Shown: one piece after another, positions 16,553 through 25,568 of the stretch | How the letters are laid out: each line of letters opens with the position of its first letter | Position numbering within the stretch: the first letter of the stretch is position 1 | NCBI RefSeq assembly: GCF_000769115.1 | Contig: NZ_JQZV01000009.1 | Coordinates: forward strand, 1-64,000 | Reading direction: 5' to 3' | DNA length: 64,000 bases | Source of the DNA: Porphyromonas canoris | GTDB lineage: Bacteria; Bacteroidota; Bacteroidia; Bacteroidales; Porphyromonadaceae | The notes under the pieces: generated by a model | Database searches by the model: none | Seen by the model: only the letters and a program-made list of their open reading frames with translations | What the model was told of the DNA's origin: nothing | Position numbers and translations under genes: made by a program

Positions 16553-17917
16553 TTAGTCATCGATTCTTACAAACTGTCCGTTTCTGTCGAAATAGATTTC
16601 AACATCATCACCTCTGTGCATGATTTCTACCTTATATCCGTTAGATTTCTTTTCAACAGTAGAAATATAAGCTCTTGGAAACCTTGCACTGATATAGTTT
16701 CTGATATTGGCAGGAAGAGTTTCGATGAATGAGTTTGGCAATGCACGCTCATCTCCGTCTACTTCAATCCACTCGCCATTGCTGTTAAAGTTAATGTCAA
16801 CACCATTTACAAGATCTACATCGTACATAGTAACGTAAGGATTGTTGCTGCGACGCTTAATCTTGATCTCTTTGATACGTACGTTAGGGAAATGAGTAGC
16901 AAGGAAGTCGTTTGCGATACGAGGGAGTCTGTCGTCTACAATAGGAGCATCGCCTCCGTTACCCGGATTGTTTCCGCCTTGATCATTATCCGGACCTATC
17001 AAAGAACCGTTTACATCGAAACGAAGTTCAACATCATTCGCCAATTCCAATTCAAATCCGTAAGTCTTTTTCTTTAGTTCTACGATGAAAGTTCTTGGGT
17101 AAGTTCTCTTGACATACTCAGAGATACTTGCAGGGATAAGTCTCATGATGGACTCCGGAACCGGTAGATAGTAATCGTCATCTCCCTCTACTTCGATCCA
17201 ACGATCTTGTTGATCAAATACAACTTTGTAGCTCTTGAAGTATCCTTGCTTCAGATAAACTTTCTTTTTAATCTGACCTTTTTCACGCTCGATCTTGGTA
17301 TAAACAATTCTGTATCCAGGGAAGTGAGTGCTTACAAACTGATCTATTGTAGTGTTTGTATCGCCTTCTCCAGGGTTAGGATTCGTTCCTTGAGAATTGT
17401 CGTTAAGTAGTGCTCCGCTTTTGTCAAAGAGCAACTCTTTGTCATTTACAAGCTCAACCTTGAAGCCATAAGCCTTTCTTTCTATCTCCTGTAAACCGAT
17501 GTTAGGATAGTTTGTATCTACATACTGTACGATAGCAGCAGGAAGAAGACCGAGTAGATTACGTGGAATAGGACGTCGATCTATGAGACTTTCAATCTCT
17601 ATCCACTGACCATTTCTGTCAAATTCGATCTTGACATTGTCCGTAATAATAGTGTTGTTTTTCTTTTTCAACACTCCTGCATAAAGAGCACCAAATTCAT
17701 TCTCTTTATCTCTCTTTACCACTTTCTCTACAGTATAGTCTTCAAAGTAAGTGGAAACGAACTGAGAAGCACTCTCAGGCAGTCTGTCTGTTTCTTCTTG
17801 AACTATAGGAAGATCTTGCTTAACGTCTTCATTCTTCGTACAAGAAGAGAATACCAATGCTCCTCCAAGAGTTGCAGTAAAAAGTATAAATCCAATCTTT
17901 TTCATTTCTTTCTTCAT
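16553..17917 (-). CDS. PepSY-like repeat lipoprotein, three tandem units
   Basis: A 454-residue predicted lipoprotein (FSSC lipobox, Cys26) made almost wholly of three tandem units of about 120 residues (about 47-172, 190-308, 330-454). Each unit has two half-repeats: xxFV(S/A)T(Y/H)F, then FDxxGxWIEVE, then LPxxIxxYVxxxYP, then (K/N)GFKVEL and a closing FDxxGxLI. This is the PepSY-like (putative beta-lactamase-inhibitor-like) fold common in Bacteroidetes. Units are joined by Asn/Gly/Pro linkers such as NPGEGDTNTT. Relatives usually have one or two units. It should be periplasmic or surface-attached. The sensor kinase gene lies 145 bp upstream on the same strand, suggesting but not proving a functional link. 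Confidence 0.87.
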   Translation of the reverse strand: MKKEMKKIGFILFTATLGGALVFSSCTKNEDVKQDLPIVQEETDRLPESASQFVSTYFEDYTVEKVVKRDKENEFGALYAGVLKKKNNTIITDNVKIEFDRNGQWIEIESLIDRRPIPRNLLGLLPAAIVQYVDTNYPNIGLQEIERKAYGFKVELVNDKELLFDKSGALLNDNSQGTNPNPGEGDTNTTIDQFVSTHFPGYRIVYTKIEREKGQIKKKVYLKQGYFKSYKVVFDQQDRWIEVEGDDDYYLPVPESIMRLIPASISEYVKRTYPRTFIVELKKKTYGFELELANDVELRFDVNGSLIGPDNDQGGNNPGNGGDAPIVDDRLPRIANDFLATHFPNVRIKEIKIKRRSNNPYVTMYDVDLVNGVDINFNSNGEWIEVDGDERALPNSFIETLPANIRNYISARFPRAYISTVEKKSNGYKVEIMHRGDDVEIYFDRNGQFVRIDD

Positions 17918-18062
17918 GGCATATAGTTTTGATGATTGTACTGCAAATATCGAAACGAAACCTGAAAAGAATCTGGAATGAAATAAAAAAGTGAGATTTA
18001 TATTGTTTTCATTCTATATAGAGGATTACACCTGCATTGTTCCCCATCAGAAAGAGATCTTT

Positions 18063-19352
18063 CTATACTTTATTCTGACGAGAGAGCTCGAAACAGTGTC
18101 TGCTTTGAGCGTCAAAATAGTAAATTACTTGCAGATGTTCTACCTCGCAGATAGATTTAACCAAAGCCAATCCCAAGCCTAAAGAGCCTTGTTTCTTACT
18201 ACCCTGATAGAATTTATTAAAGATCTGAAGAGGATCTAACGGTGTATCTACTCCGCTATTACGGAACACAATCTTATTATCCGAAAGCTCAACCACAAAC
18301 TCCCCCCCCTGTATGTTGTGCACATAGCCGTTCTTAATAAAGTTGCCGATCAGGATAGAGCCAAGAATTTCATTCATTTTGGTTCGGAACACACCGTTCT
18401 CTACAATTTTCAAAGATATGTCCATGTGTTCATAGGCATCCGAATAGTTCGGGAGCATTTGGTGAACAAGGGCATTGAAATCCAGCTCTTTTTTCTCCAC
18501 AAACTGGTGATTGTCTATCTTGAACAGCAGCATAAGAGCTTTGTTTAGCTTGGAAAGATAATCCAACATCTGCTGAGTCTTTGCAAGTTCAGCCAGCTGA
18601 TTTTCAGAAAGAGTCTCGTCTTCCATCAGCGTGTCTATACGGTTAAGGCAAACGGCAATAGGAGTCTGCATCTCATGTGAAGCATTTCCGATAAACAGCT
18701 TTTGAGACTCAAACAGCTCCTCTGCCCTCTCCATGTTGCGCACTGCTGCCTTATTCAGTTTGTCAAACTCCAATATAATGGTCGGATTATTAAGAGCCGG
18801 ATTAGCCTCTCCTACTTTATACCCATCCATCCAAGAGAGCAATCTGTACAGAGGTCTATTGATTCGCTCATAGATCCAGATATTTACGGCAATGATCGTA
18901 AGCAGAAGACATATGTATAAAAATATGATCCACGAAAGTATGGACTCTTTAAGGTCGTGCTTTTCCACGGTTGGGGTATAAACATCCAAACGATAATATT
19001 TCTCTCCCATGCCCTTGTGATAAACAGCCGAACGCACTCTGGCAGGTTCTGTTTCCTTTTTAAGCGGAAGATAGACCATCGTATCTATATATCTCACACG
19101 CCGTCTATTCAGTGCTTCCTCCCTTGAAATCTCTTTCAAATAGTACTGATTGTTCGAGTTTGTACTCACTGTCGGAATACTCTCTCCTGCGAGAAATCGA
19201 GCCATGATAAGCTCCGAATAGTCGTCCAAAGAGTCATCAATCTCATCGTTCAACTCATCTATCATCGCAGCATAAAAGAGTCCCGCCCATATCGTAAGGA
19301 TGATACTCAAAGAGATAGATAGCCTTATAACAACCCGATAGATAAGTTTCAT
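18063..19352 (-). CDS. Membrane sensor histidine kinase, no adjacent regulator
   Basis: A 429-residue kinase with two transmembrane helices (about 8-30 and 136-158) enclosing a 105-residue periplasmic sensor region. A short linker, a HisKA dimerisation domain (phospho-acceptor His226 in FIGNASHEMQTPIA) and an HATPase domain follow. The ATPase boxes are unusual. The N box reads IGNFIKNGYVHN, the G1 box is NSGVDTPLD instead of DxGxG, and the G2 box GSLGLGLALVKSI is normal. This pattern is found in a Bacteroidetes subgroup. No response-regulator gene flanks it: topB precedes and the PepSY-like lipoprotein follows. The ligand and partner are unknown. Confidence 0.88.
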   Translation of the reverse strand: MKLIYRVVIRLSISLSIILTIWAGLFYAAMIDELNDEIDDSLDDYSELIMARFLAGESIPTVSTNSNNQYYLKEISREEALNRRRVRYIDTMVYLPLKKETEPARVRSAVYHKGMGEKYYRLDVYTPTVEKHDLKESILSWIIFLYICLLLTIIAVNIWIYERINRPLYRLLSWMDGYKVGEANPALNNPTIILEFDKLNKAAVRNMERAEELFESQKLFIGNASHEMQTPIAVCLNRIDTLMEDETLSENQLAELAKTQQMLDYLSKLNKALMLLFKIDNHQFVEKKELDFNALVHQMLPNYSDAYEHMDISLKIVENGVFRTKMNEILGSILIGNFIKNGYVHNIQGGEFVVELSDNKIVFRNSGVDTPLDPLQIFNKFYQGSKKQGSLGLGLALVKSICEVEHLQVIYYFDAQSRHCFELSRQNKV

Positions 19353-19365
19353 AAGAGAAAGGGGC

Positions 19366-21369
19366 TTATTTGTTGTACAATTTTGATACCGCTTCCCGGA
19401 TCTCCTCTACGGTAGCAGTGGCAGGAAGAGAGTCATAACCGATCCGGAAAGAACACCCTCCCCGAAAAAGAGAACACCCATAAGCTCCATTCCCTCTCAG
19501 CAATGTCCCGGAAAGACAAGCCGGACAGACCACCGAAGTATCTATGCTTTTATAGGCATTATCGGCGGACTTCATGATGGAAGAGCCGTAGATCACCTCT
19601 TGAACAAGCTCTTTTACTAATGCTTTCATCTCTTCCATGAAAGTATGAGGAGAGTATTTCCCTTTGTCTATAAGTTGCAACTTGTACTCCCATTCGCCTG
19701 TCAGACGAACACTTTTCAGAAGATCGCTCTTGATGACCCGGATGAGAGCTATTCCTTTTGCCGTCGGAATCAGATTCTTTCTCTTCTTCTCCACATAGCC
19801 GCGCTTTTGAATGGTTTCGATGATAGCAGATCGAGTAGAAGGTCTTCCGATACCTTTCTGCTTCATGGCCTCTTTCAGCTCTTCGTCTTCAACCAACTTC
19901 CCGGCTGTCTCCATGGCATTCAGCAGAGTGGCTTCCGTATATGGTTTGGGCGGTTGAGTCTGTTTCTCCTGCAAGTCCGGCTTATGAGGTCCGGACTCTC
20001 CCTGGGTAAAAACGGGCAGGATACCTGCTTCCTCTTCATCTTTTACAGACTCCTCCTTATCTGCCGGAGAGTCTGCAAAGACCGCTCTCCAGCCTAAAGA
20101 TGTGATCTCTTTGCCTGTCGCACGGAATGGGATAGAGGCTACCTCTGCCGATATAGTGGTATTTTTGATCTCTGCATCCGGGTAAAAAGATGCGATGAAA
20201 CGCTTTGATACAAGATAATAAACACGCTCTTCGTTTTCATTCAAGAAGCGTGGAGTCTCTCCGGTAGGTATTATCGCATGGTGGTCTGTTACCTTACTGT
20301 TATCCACAAACTTCTTATTCTTCTTTAGAGCCTTACCCAATAACGGAGCAACCACATCCCTCAAATCCGGGATGTTTGCAAGGTTTTGAAGCACGTTCGG
20401 ACACTTGGAAAAGATGTCATCGGTAAGATATGTCGTATCCACACGAGGGTATGTAAGCAGCCGCTTTTCGTACAAAGATTGTGCACATTTCAGTGTGTCG
20501 TCTGCCGTCAAGCCCCATTTCTTATTGCACTCTATCTGCAGAGAAGTGAGGTCGAAAAGGCGAGGCGGTCCCTCTTTGGCAGCTTTTTTCTCTACTTTGG
20601 TTACACGAAGCGGTTCGGAAAGGATCTGTTCGAGTACTTTCTGAGCCTCGGATGCCTCCTCATACTTCCCTTTTGTGGAGTTGAACAGAGTATCTCTATA
20701 TGTTGTCTTTATCTCCCAATAAGGCTTCGAGACAAACTGTTCGATCTCCAGATGACGCTCCACAAGCAGAGCAAGAGTAGGCGTCTGCACTCGTCCTACG
20801 GAGAGTATTCCTTTCTCGTGAGCCGGTTTGAACCGTTGGGTGTACAGGCGTGTGGCATTGAGACCCAGTATCCAGTCGCCCACTGCCCGGCTCAGCCCTG
20901 CCATGTAAAGGTTCCGATAGTCGCTCTCAGGCTTGAGATTTTTGAACGCCTCCCTTATCGCCTCCTCCGTCATGGACGAAAGCCAAAGTCTCTTTACGGG
21001 TACTTTGCACTCTGCCAACTGGAGCACCCATCTCTGTATAAGCTCTCCCTCCTGTCCGGCATCACCGCAGTTTACAACCTCCGATGCCTGTGAGACAAGA
21101 TGCTTGATGACATTGAACTGTGCCTCTATCCCTCTTCCTTCTATCAGCTTGATACCGAACTTCTCCGGAATCATCGGCAGCTGCTCCAGAGACCACCTCT
21201 GCCATTCCGGCTTGTAGTCGTGTGGTTCTTTGAGAGTGCACAGATGTCCGAATGTCCACGTAACGCAATAGCCCTGCCCTTCAAGGTAGCCATCACGCCT
21301 TTGTGTAGCTCCAAGCACGGCAGCAATATCCCTTGCAGCAGAGGGTTTTTCGGCGATACAGAGAATCAT
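19366..21369 (-). CDS. topB: DNA topoisomerase III
   Basis: A 667-residue type IA topoisomerase that passes single strands and resolves catenanes and recombination intermediates. It has the N-terminal Toprim start ILCIAEKPSAARDIAAVLGA, the GDAGQEGELIQRW acidic site and ILSVGRVQTPTLALLVERH. The active-site tyrosine region is LLTYPRVDTTYLTDD, followed by KGIGRPSTRSAIIETIQKRG. A single short zinc-ribbon-like tail (CPACLSGTLL, CSLFRGGCSF) ends it. Its stop lies 13 bp before the histidine kinase start. Confidence 0.95.
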   Translation of the reverse strand: MILCIAEKPSAARDIAAVLGATQRRDGYLEGQGYCVTWTFGHLCTLKEPHDYKPEWQRWSLEQLPMIPEKFGIKLIEGRGIEAQFNVIKHLVSQASEVVNCGDAGQEGELIQRWVLQLAECKVPVKRLWLSSMTEEAIREAFKNLKPESDYRNLYMAGLSRAVGDWILGLNATRLYTQRFKPAHEKGILSVGRVQTPTLALLVERHLEIEQFVSKPYWEIKTTYRDTLFNSTKGKYEEASEAQKVLEQILSEPLRVTKVEKKAAKEGPPRLFDLTSLQIECNKKWGLTADDTLKCAQSLYEKRLLTYPRVDTTYLTDDIFSKCPNVLQNLANIPDLRDVVAPLLGKALKKNKKFVDNSKVTDHHAIIPTGETPRFLNENEERVYYLVSKRFIASFYPDAEIKNTTISAEVASIPFRATGKEITSLGWRAVFADSPADKEESVKDEEEAGILPVFTQGESGPHKPDLQEKQTQPPKPYTEATLLNAMETAGKLVEDEELKEAMKQKGIGRPSTRSAIIETIQKRGYVEKKRKNLIPTAKGIALIRVIKSDLLKSVRLTGEWEYKLQLIDKGKYSPHTFMEEMKALVKELVQEVIYGSSIMKSADNAYKSIDTSVVCPACLSGTLLRGNGAYGCSLFRGGCSFRIGYDSLPATATVEEIREAVSKLYNK

Positions 21370-21691
21370 CTTTACTTATATATAGAATGTATTACGAGAG
21401 CATACTTGTCTCCAAAGGTACAAAAATGGAATAGAATCCACTTTTCATTCCCCTTTTATCCCCTCTGAAAGTGGTTCCGATATTATTCTTTGTTAATCTC
21501 ATTGGTACGAATCAGGTACCTTGCTAAACAACCATAAAGATGGGAACAACGTAGTTAATAAATGCCAAAAACAGGTCTTTACTATGTTAAATCTATCATT
21601 TTATTTGCTTACTTTGCATCCAATCGATCAAAAGAAAGAGTTGAAATCTATAACATACAACAAAAACACATAACTAAGAAAAGCTTTAATC
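21370..21691 (+). promoter_or_regulatory. Upstream region of htrA with promoter-like box
   Basis: The 322-bp divergent gap between topB and the protease gene has a TACTTTG box at 21610-21616, a one-base-short version of TAnnTTTG, 75 bp before the ATG. No clear -33 TTTG was seen at the expected distance. I found no gene or repeat here. Confidence 0.35.
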
Positions 21692-23215
21692 ATGAAGACA
21701 AACACCAAATTTGTTCTTGCCATCATCGGATCTTCCTGCCTCAGTGCAGTATTGGCAGTGGGCTTATATGCGGGATATACAGGTCTGAGAGGGACACACG
21801 TGGGAGACACTCACGCTATCGGAAACAGCGGAACGCCTTCAGCTGCTTTTGAAGGTAATATGCAGCAGGTGGCACTCGCTCCTGCCGGACTGCCCAAAGA
21901 CTTTGTGGAAGCGGCAGAAAGGAGTGTGCACGGAGTAGTGCATATCCGTGCAGAACTTTCCAGAAACACTTCTCGTTCCGGTCGCAGAGCACAAGAAGAG
22001 TTTATAGACCCGTTCGAGTTTTTCTTCGGTCCGGGACAAGGTTCTCGCCGAATGCAGACACAGCCCTCTTATTCCATGGGATCGGGAGTGATTATATCCT
22101 CCGACGGCTACATCATAACCAACAACCACGTGGTAGAAGGCTCGAACAAGCTCACCATCACACTCAATGACAACAAGGAGTACAACGCTTCGATCATCGG
22201 GACGGACAAGGCTACCGATTTGGCTCTTCTCAAGATAGAAGCCAAAGATCTGCCTGTAATCCCGTTCGGAGACTCCGAAGCACTGAAAGTGGGAGAGTGG
22301 GTATTGGCTGTCGGAAACCCTTTCAATCTGACCTCTACGGTAACTGCCGGCATCGTGAGTGCAAAGGGACGAAACGGTATGCCTTCCGGCAATCTTCAGC
22401 AAATCTCTTCGTTCATCCAGACGGATGCAGCGGTAAACTCCGGTAACAGTGGTGGTGCTCTCGTCAATACACGAGGAGAATTGGTGGGAATCAATACCAT
22501 GATTTACTCTCAAAACGGACAGTTTGCCGGCTACTCCTTTGCTATTCCCGTATCCATTGCCTCCAAGGTGGTTACAGACCTCAAGCAGTATGGAGCGGTA
22601 CAGCGTGCGATACTCGGAGTGGTCGGAAGCAATATAGATTCGGACTCTAAAGAGAAGTTCGGTCTCAAGGTTTCCGAGGGAGCGGTAGTGCAGGAGTTTG
22701 CCGATTTCAGCCCGGCCAAAGCGGCAGGTGTTCAGGTCGGAGACGTCATCACAGAGGTCAATGGTGCCAAGATTCGCAGTATCTCCGAACTGCAAGAGCA
22801 GATCTCCAAATATCGTCCGGGCGATCAGGTGAAGCTCCGAATAGATAGAAAAGGCAAGAGCATGGAGCTGAATGTTGCCCTTAAAAACAGCAAAGGCAAC
22901 ACGGAAGTGGTAAGAAAAGCCTCTTTCGACTCGCTTGGTGCTGCGTTCAGAGCACTTTCTGCCGAAAAGAGAAAGAGCCTCGGCATAGATTTCGGCGTGG
23001 AAGTTGCCGGCGTGGACGACGGCAGACTCAGCAAGGCAGGCATTCGCAAAGGCTTCATCATCCTTTCCGTGAACAATGTTGCAGTGCAGACACCGGAAGA
23101 CATGGAGCGTATCGTGAACGAGGTAATCGCTTCATCTTCTTCGGACAAAGTACTGTTCATCAAAGGGTTGCAGCCTAATGGCGAAAGAAAATACTTTGCA
23201 ATAGATCTCTCCTAA
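21692..23215 (+). CDS. htrA: Periplasmic serine protease of the HtrA/DegP family
   Basis: A 507-residue Do-type protease/chaperone that degrades misfolded envelope proteins. It has an N-terminal signal or anchor (about 7-27) and a trypsin-like domain with the triad His146 (IITNNHVVEG), Asp176 (ATDLALLKI) and Ser253 (AVNSGNSGGAL). Two PDZ domains follow (about 300-395 and 410-500), the first containing ILGVVGSN and AAGVQVGDVITEVNG. It is transcribed alone and ends at a strong terminator. htrA next to rpoD is, as I recall, also the arrangement in Porphyromonas gingivalis. Confidence 0.94.
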   Translation: MKTNTKFVLAIIGSSCLSAVLAVGLYAGYTGLRGTHVGDTHAIGNSGTPSAAFEGNMQQVALAPAGLPKDFVEAAERSVHGVVHIRAELSRNTSRSGRRAQEEFIDPFEFFFGPGQGSRRMQTQPSYSMGSGVIISSDGYIITNNHVVEGSNKLTITLNDNKEYNASIIGTDKATDLALLKIEAKDLPVIPFGDSEALKVGEWVLAVGNPFNLTSTVTAGIVSAKGRNGMPSGNLQQISSFIQTDAAVNSGNSGGALVNTRGELVGINTMIYSQNGQFAGYSFAIPVSIASKVVTDLKQYGAVQRAILGVVGSNIDSDSKEKFGLKVSEGAVVQEFADFSPAKAAGVQVGDVITEVNGAKIRSISELQEQISKYRPGDQVKLRIDRKGKSMELNVALKNSKGNTEVVRKASFDSLGAAFRALSAEKRKSLGIDFGVEVAGVDDGRLSKAGIRKGFIILSVNNVAVQTPEDMERIVNEVIASSSSDKVLFIKGLQPNGERKYFAIDLS

Positions 23216-23259
23216 ACCTTTAGAGGTTCAGGAAAGAGAGATCCTTGACAAGACAGACG

Positions 23260-23320
23260 GCTCTCTCACAAAGTTTGTCCACCTCCATGGTAGACGCCGG
23301 CTTTGTGAGAGAGCTTTTTT
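23260..23320 (+). terminator. Intrinsic terminator of htrA
   Basis: Perfect 14-bp arms (23260-23273 and 23301-23314) are followed by six T. The loop is 27 bases. It lies 45 bp after the htrA stop and can serve htrA; the next gene converges from the other side. Confidence 0.88.
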
Positions 23321-23357
23321 ATACGCACAAATGTAGAAGCATCCGCATCTTAGAGGC

Positions 23358-23972
23358 CTATTCTTCCGCAGGAGAGAGGTAGTAGATATGCGACCCCTGT
23401 CCTCGGCATCGCAGTCTGCCGGAGAGCGCAAAGGCTTTCAGCTCCCGTCCTGCGGTAGAAGCCGAGAGTCCGGTAAGGGCGGCATAGCCTTTTACTTTCA
23501 GAAATCCCTCCTCCCGAATATATTTCAGCGCAGCAGCAAGACGCTCAGCCTCCCCCGTGGAAGCATCCGTATAAGTGTGGCTCTGCCCCCGTTTCAGGGA
23601 GCAGATATTGTTTCCTCTTCGTATAAGCTCCTTATCTGCCCTGTAATTAACGCCCCTCATCTCTATGCTTGTCGCATTCCGTTTTCCGGCGACACTCTCC
23701 GGCTCTGTCCCCTCTTTCAGTCCCAAAGAAGCGGAGAATGTACCCAGACCGTCCACCTTTACGGAAAAGCCCTGCGCTATGAGCCGGACAATGCTCTGCG
23801 AAAGAGCTGTAACGATCCCTTTCACATCTCCCGGAGTGAAGCTCGAACTCTCACTGATCTCTTTTGCAAGATGTTCCAATCCAAGCTGTTGTATGATGAC
23901 CATTTTGGGGTATTTCACTTGCTTGCCGGTCTTGCCCAGATCGGGCATCTCCCTCATTCTGTACTCTGCCAT
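23358..23972 (-). CDS. Histone-like HU-related DNA-binding protein with C-terminal winged-helix-like tail
   Basis: From the ATG at 23972 this is a 204-residue protein; the open frame extends much further upstream, but the preceding sequence is repeat-like and does not resemble protein. Residues about 1-135 match the Bacteroidetes histone-like family (TIGR01201 type): SSSFTPGDVKGIVTALSQSI, FSVKVDGLGTFSASLGLKEG and KRNATSIEMRGVNYRADKEL. The last 60 residues (LAAALKYIREEGFLKVKGYA through SAGRELKAF to IYYLSP) look like a small winged-helix domain of the kind that adds DNA contacts. It probably acts as a chromosome-associated architectural protein; its targets are unknown. Confidence 0.85.
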   Translation of the reverse strand: MAEYRMREMPDLGKTGKQVKYPKMVIIQQLGLEHLAKEISESSSFTPGDVKGIVTALSQSIVRLIAQGFSVKVDGLGTFSASLGLKEGTEPESVAGKRNATSIEMRGVNYRADKELIRRGNNICSLKRGQSHTYTDASTGEAERLAAALKYIREEGFLKVKGYAALTGLSASTAGRELKAFALSGRLRCRGQGSHIYYLSPAEE

Positions 23973-24019
23973 GATTGTTCTGTTTTTGAAGTTATGGTTA
24001 ATGCGACCACAAAAGTAGT

Positions 24020-24270
24020 TTGCCCTGTTCGGAGGTTCTGCCAAACGCTTCAAAATGTTGCCATCTTCTGCTGTTTTCCGGAAATCTCGTCTAAATTCGT
24101 GAAAATTACGCCTTGGTTTCCACAAGACAAGACCCGACTTCCAAAAACAGAGACACGACCTCTGCAAGTCAAACCTTGAAAAGAAGATCTTTAGCTGTTC
24201 GGACAGATTTGTAAACGGATTAAAAACAGTTTCCGAACGGATATAAAAGCTTTTCTTAAACGGCATAAGC
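24020..24270. repeat. Dispersed CAAGGCTTG-type intergenic repeat, copy b (degenerate)
   Basis: The 550-bp gap between the HU-like gene and rpoD contains GTTCGGAGG, CGCCTTGGTTTCCACAAGAC, CAAACCTTGA and then GTTCGGACAGATT, AACGGATT and CCGAACGGAT. These are the same ingredients, in the same order, as the other three copies, but the palindromes are degraded. I see no gene in it. Confidence 0.45.
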
Positions 24271-24451
24271 AGAAATTTGCCACCCTTCAAACAGGCGTTT
24301 TCCCCGTTCATGCTTATCTTTTTCAGGAGTGCAAAAAGGCTCTTCTTCCTCATTGCAAGAGCTTGAAACCAATGTTCGGAATGTTTTTTCCACAATGATC
24401 CGAAGCTCCGGTTCGGTAGAAAAAGAGGTTTATCCCTACTGCCTTTCTCCT

Positions 24452-24483
24452 TTTGGTTTATTGTTCGTTATTTACTACCTTTG
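24452..24483 (+). promoter_or_regulatory. Promoter of rpoD (Bacteroidetes type)
   Basis: TTTG at 24452-24455 and TACCTTTG at 24476-24483 are separated by exactly 20 bp, a perfect match to the TTTG/TAnnTTTG promoter of the Bacteroidetes primary sigma factor. The rpoD ATG lies 39 bp downstream, so rpoD probably drives its own transcription. Confidence 0.82.
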
Positions 24484-24522
24484 CAATAATTTTCCCCTAC
24501 TACGTATAACTATCATTAGATA

Positions 24523-25395
24523 ATGAGACAACTCAAGATTCAGAAGTCTATAACCAATCGTGAAAGTGCTTCTTTGGATAAGTATCTGCAAGAGATCGGA
24601 CGCGAAGAACTTATCACGGTGGAAGAGGAGGTAAAGTTGGCGCAAGCCATTCATCGCAATGATGAAAACTCCCAAGCCGCATTGGAAAAACTAACGAGAG
24701 CGAATCTTCGTTTTGTTGTGTCTGTGGCAAAACAGTACCAAAACCAGGGATTGAGCCTTCCCGACCTTATCAACGAAGGGAACTTAGGCTTGATCAAAGC
24801 AGCAGAGAAGTTCGATGAAACCAGAGGTTTTAAGTTTATATCTTATGCCGTGTGGTGGATCCGCCAATCCATTCTTCAAGCATTGGCAGAACAGTCGAGA
24901 ATAGTTCGTCTGCCTCTCAACCAGGTCGGCAATATCTCCAAGATTCAGAAAGCGGTGATGAAGTTCGAGCAAGAGCACGAGCGCAAACCATCATCCGAAG
25001 AGCTTGCAGCAGCACTGGAGATGTCGGAAGACAAGGTAAACGAGACAATGAAAATAAACGGACGACAGCTTTCTGTGGATGCGCCTTTCGTGGAAGGAGA
25101 GGATAACAGCCTGCTGGACGTACTTGTGAATGATGATGCTCCTAATGCAGACCGAACTCTGATTAACGACTCTCTATCGTTGGAAATAGAACGAGCTCTT
25201 TCGACACTCACTCCAAGAGAGAGCGATATAATCAAGATGTTCTTCGGAATAGGCGGTTGTCCGGAAATGACATTGGAGGAAATCGGTGTTCGTTTCGGGC
25301 TTACAAGAGAGCGCGTAAGGCAGATTAAAGAGAAAGCCATCCGCAGACTAAGACAGGGCAATAGAAGTGTCCTTCTGAAGTCTTATCTGGGATAA
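24523..25395 (+). CDS. rpoD: Primary sigma factor RpoD/SigA, short Bacteroidetes form
   Basis: A 290-residue sigma-70 factor lacking the long region 1.1 and the non-conserved insert. This is the normal form of the Bacteroidetes housekeeping sigma, which recognises TTTG/TAnnTTTG. Region 1.2 ([20 protein letters not shown]), region 2 ([40 protein letters not shown]), region 3 and the region 4.2 helix-turn-helix ([20 protein letters not shown]) are all present. It is single, with its own promoter and terminator. Confidence 0.97.
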   Translation: MRQLKIQKSITNRESASLDKYLQEIGREELITVEEEVKLAQAIHRNDENSQAALEKLTRANLRFVVSVAKQYQNQGLSLPDLINEGNLGLIKAAEKFDETRGFKFISYAVWWIRQSILQALAEQSRIVRLPLNQVGNISKIQKAVMKFEQEHERKPSSEELAAALEMSEDKVNETMKINGRQLSVDAPFVEGEDNSLLDVLVNDDAPNADRTLINDSLSLEIERALSTLTPRESDIIKMFFGIGGCPEMTLEEIGVRFGLTRERVRQIKEKAIRRLRQGNRSVLLKSYLG

Positions 25396-25423
25396 GAAAA
25401 AGATTTTTCCTCATAAATAACCG

Positions 25424-25459
25424 GAAAGGGTATCGGAGCACTGTCTTCGATACCCTTTC
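25424..25459 (+). terminator. Intrinsic terminator of rpoD
   Basis: Perfect 12-bp arms at 25424-25435 and 25448-25459 are followed by TTCTTCT. It lies 28 bp after the rpoD stop. Confidence 0.8.
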
Positions 25460-25553
25460 TTCTATATGGAGGCACAGGGTAAAGAGAGCAGACATGAGCT
25501 TTTGCCTCACCAAATGAAGAGGCAAAATATCTCTATTCTTCAAAAGATTTAAT

Positions 25554-25561
25554 TAACTTTG
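25554..25561 (+). promoter_or_regulatory. Promoter-like TAACTTTG very close to a start codon
   Basis: TAACTTTG ends only 7 bp before the ATG at 25569. If used, transcription would begin at or next to the start codon and give a leaderless message. No good -33 TTTG was found. A 9-bp hairpin (25500-25508/25519-25527) lies just upstream. Confidence 0.4.
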
Positions 25562-25568
25562 GAAAGCT

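Noticed and set aside
21839-22795. A 318-codon minus-strand open frame opposite htrA
   Set aside because: Low-complexity shadow translation; the plus strand carries the complete catalytic triad and PDZ domains of the protease.
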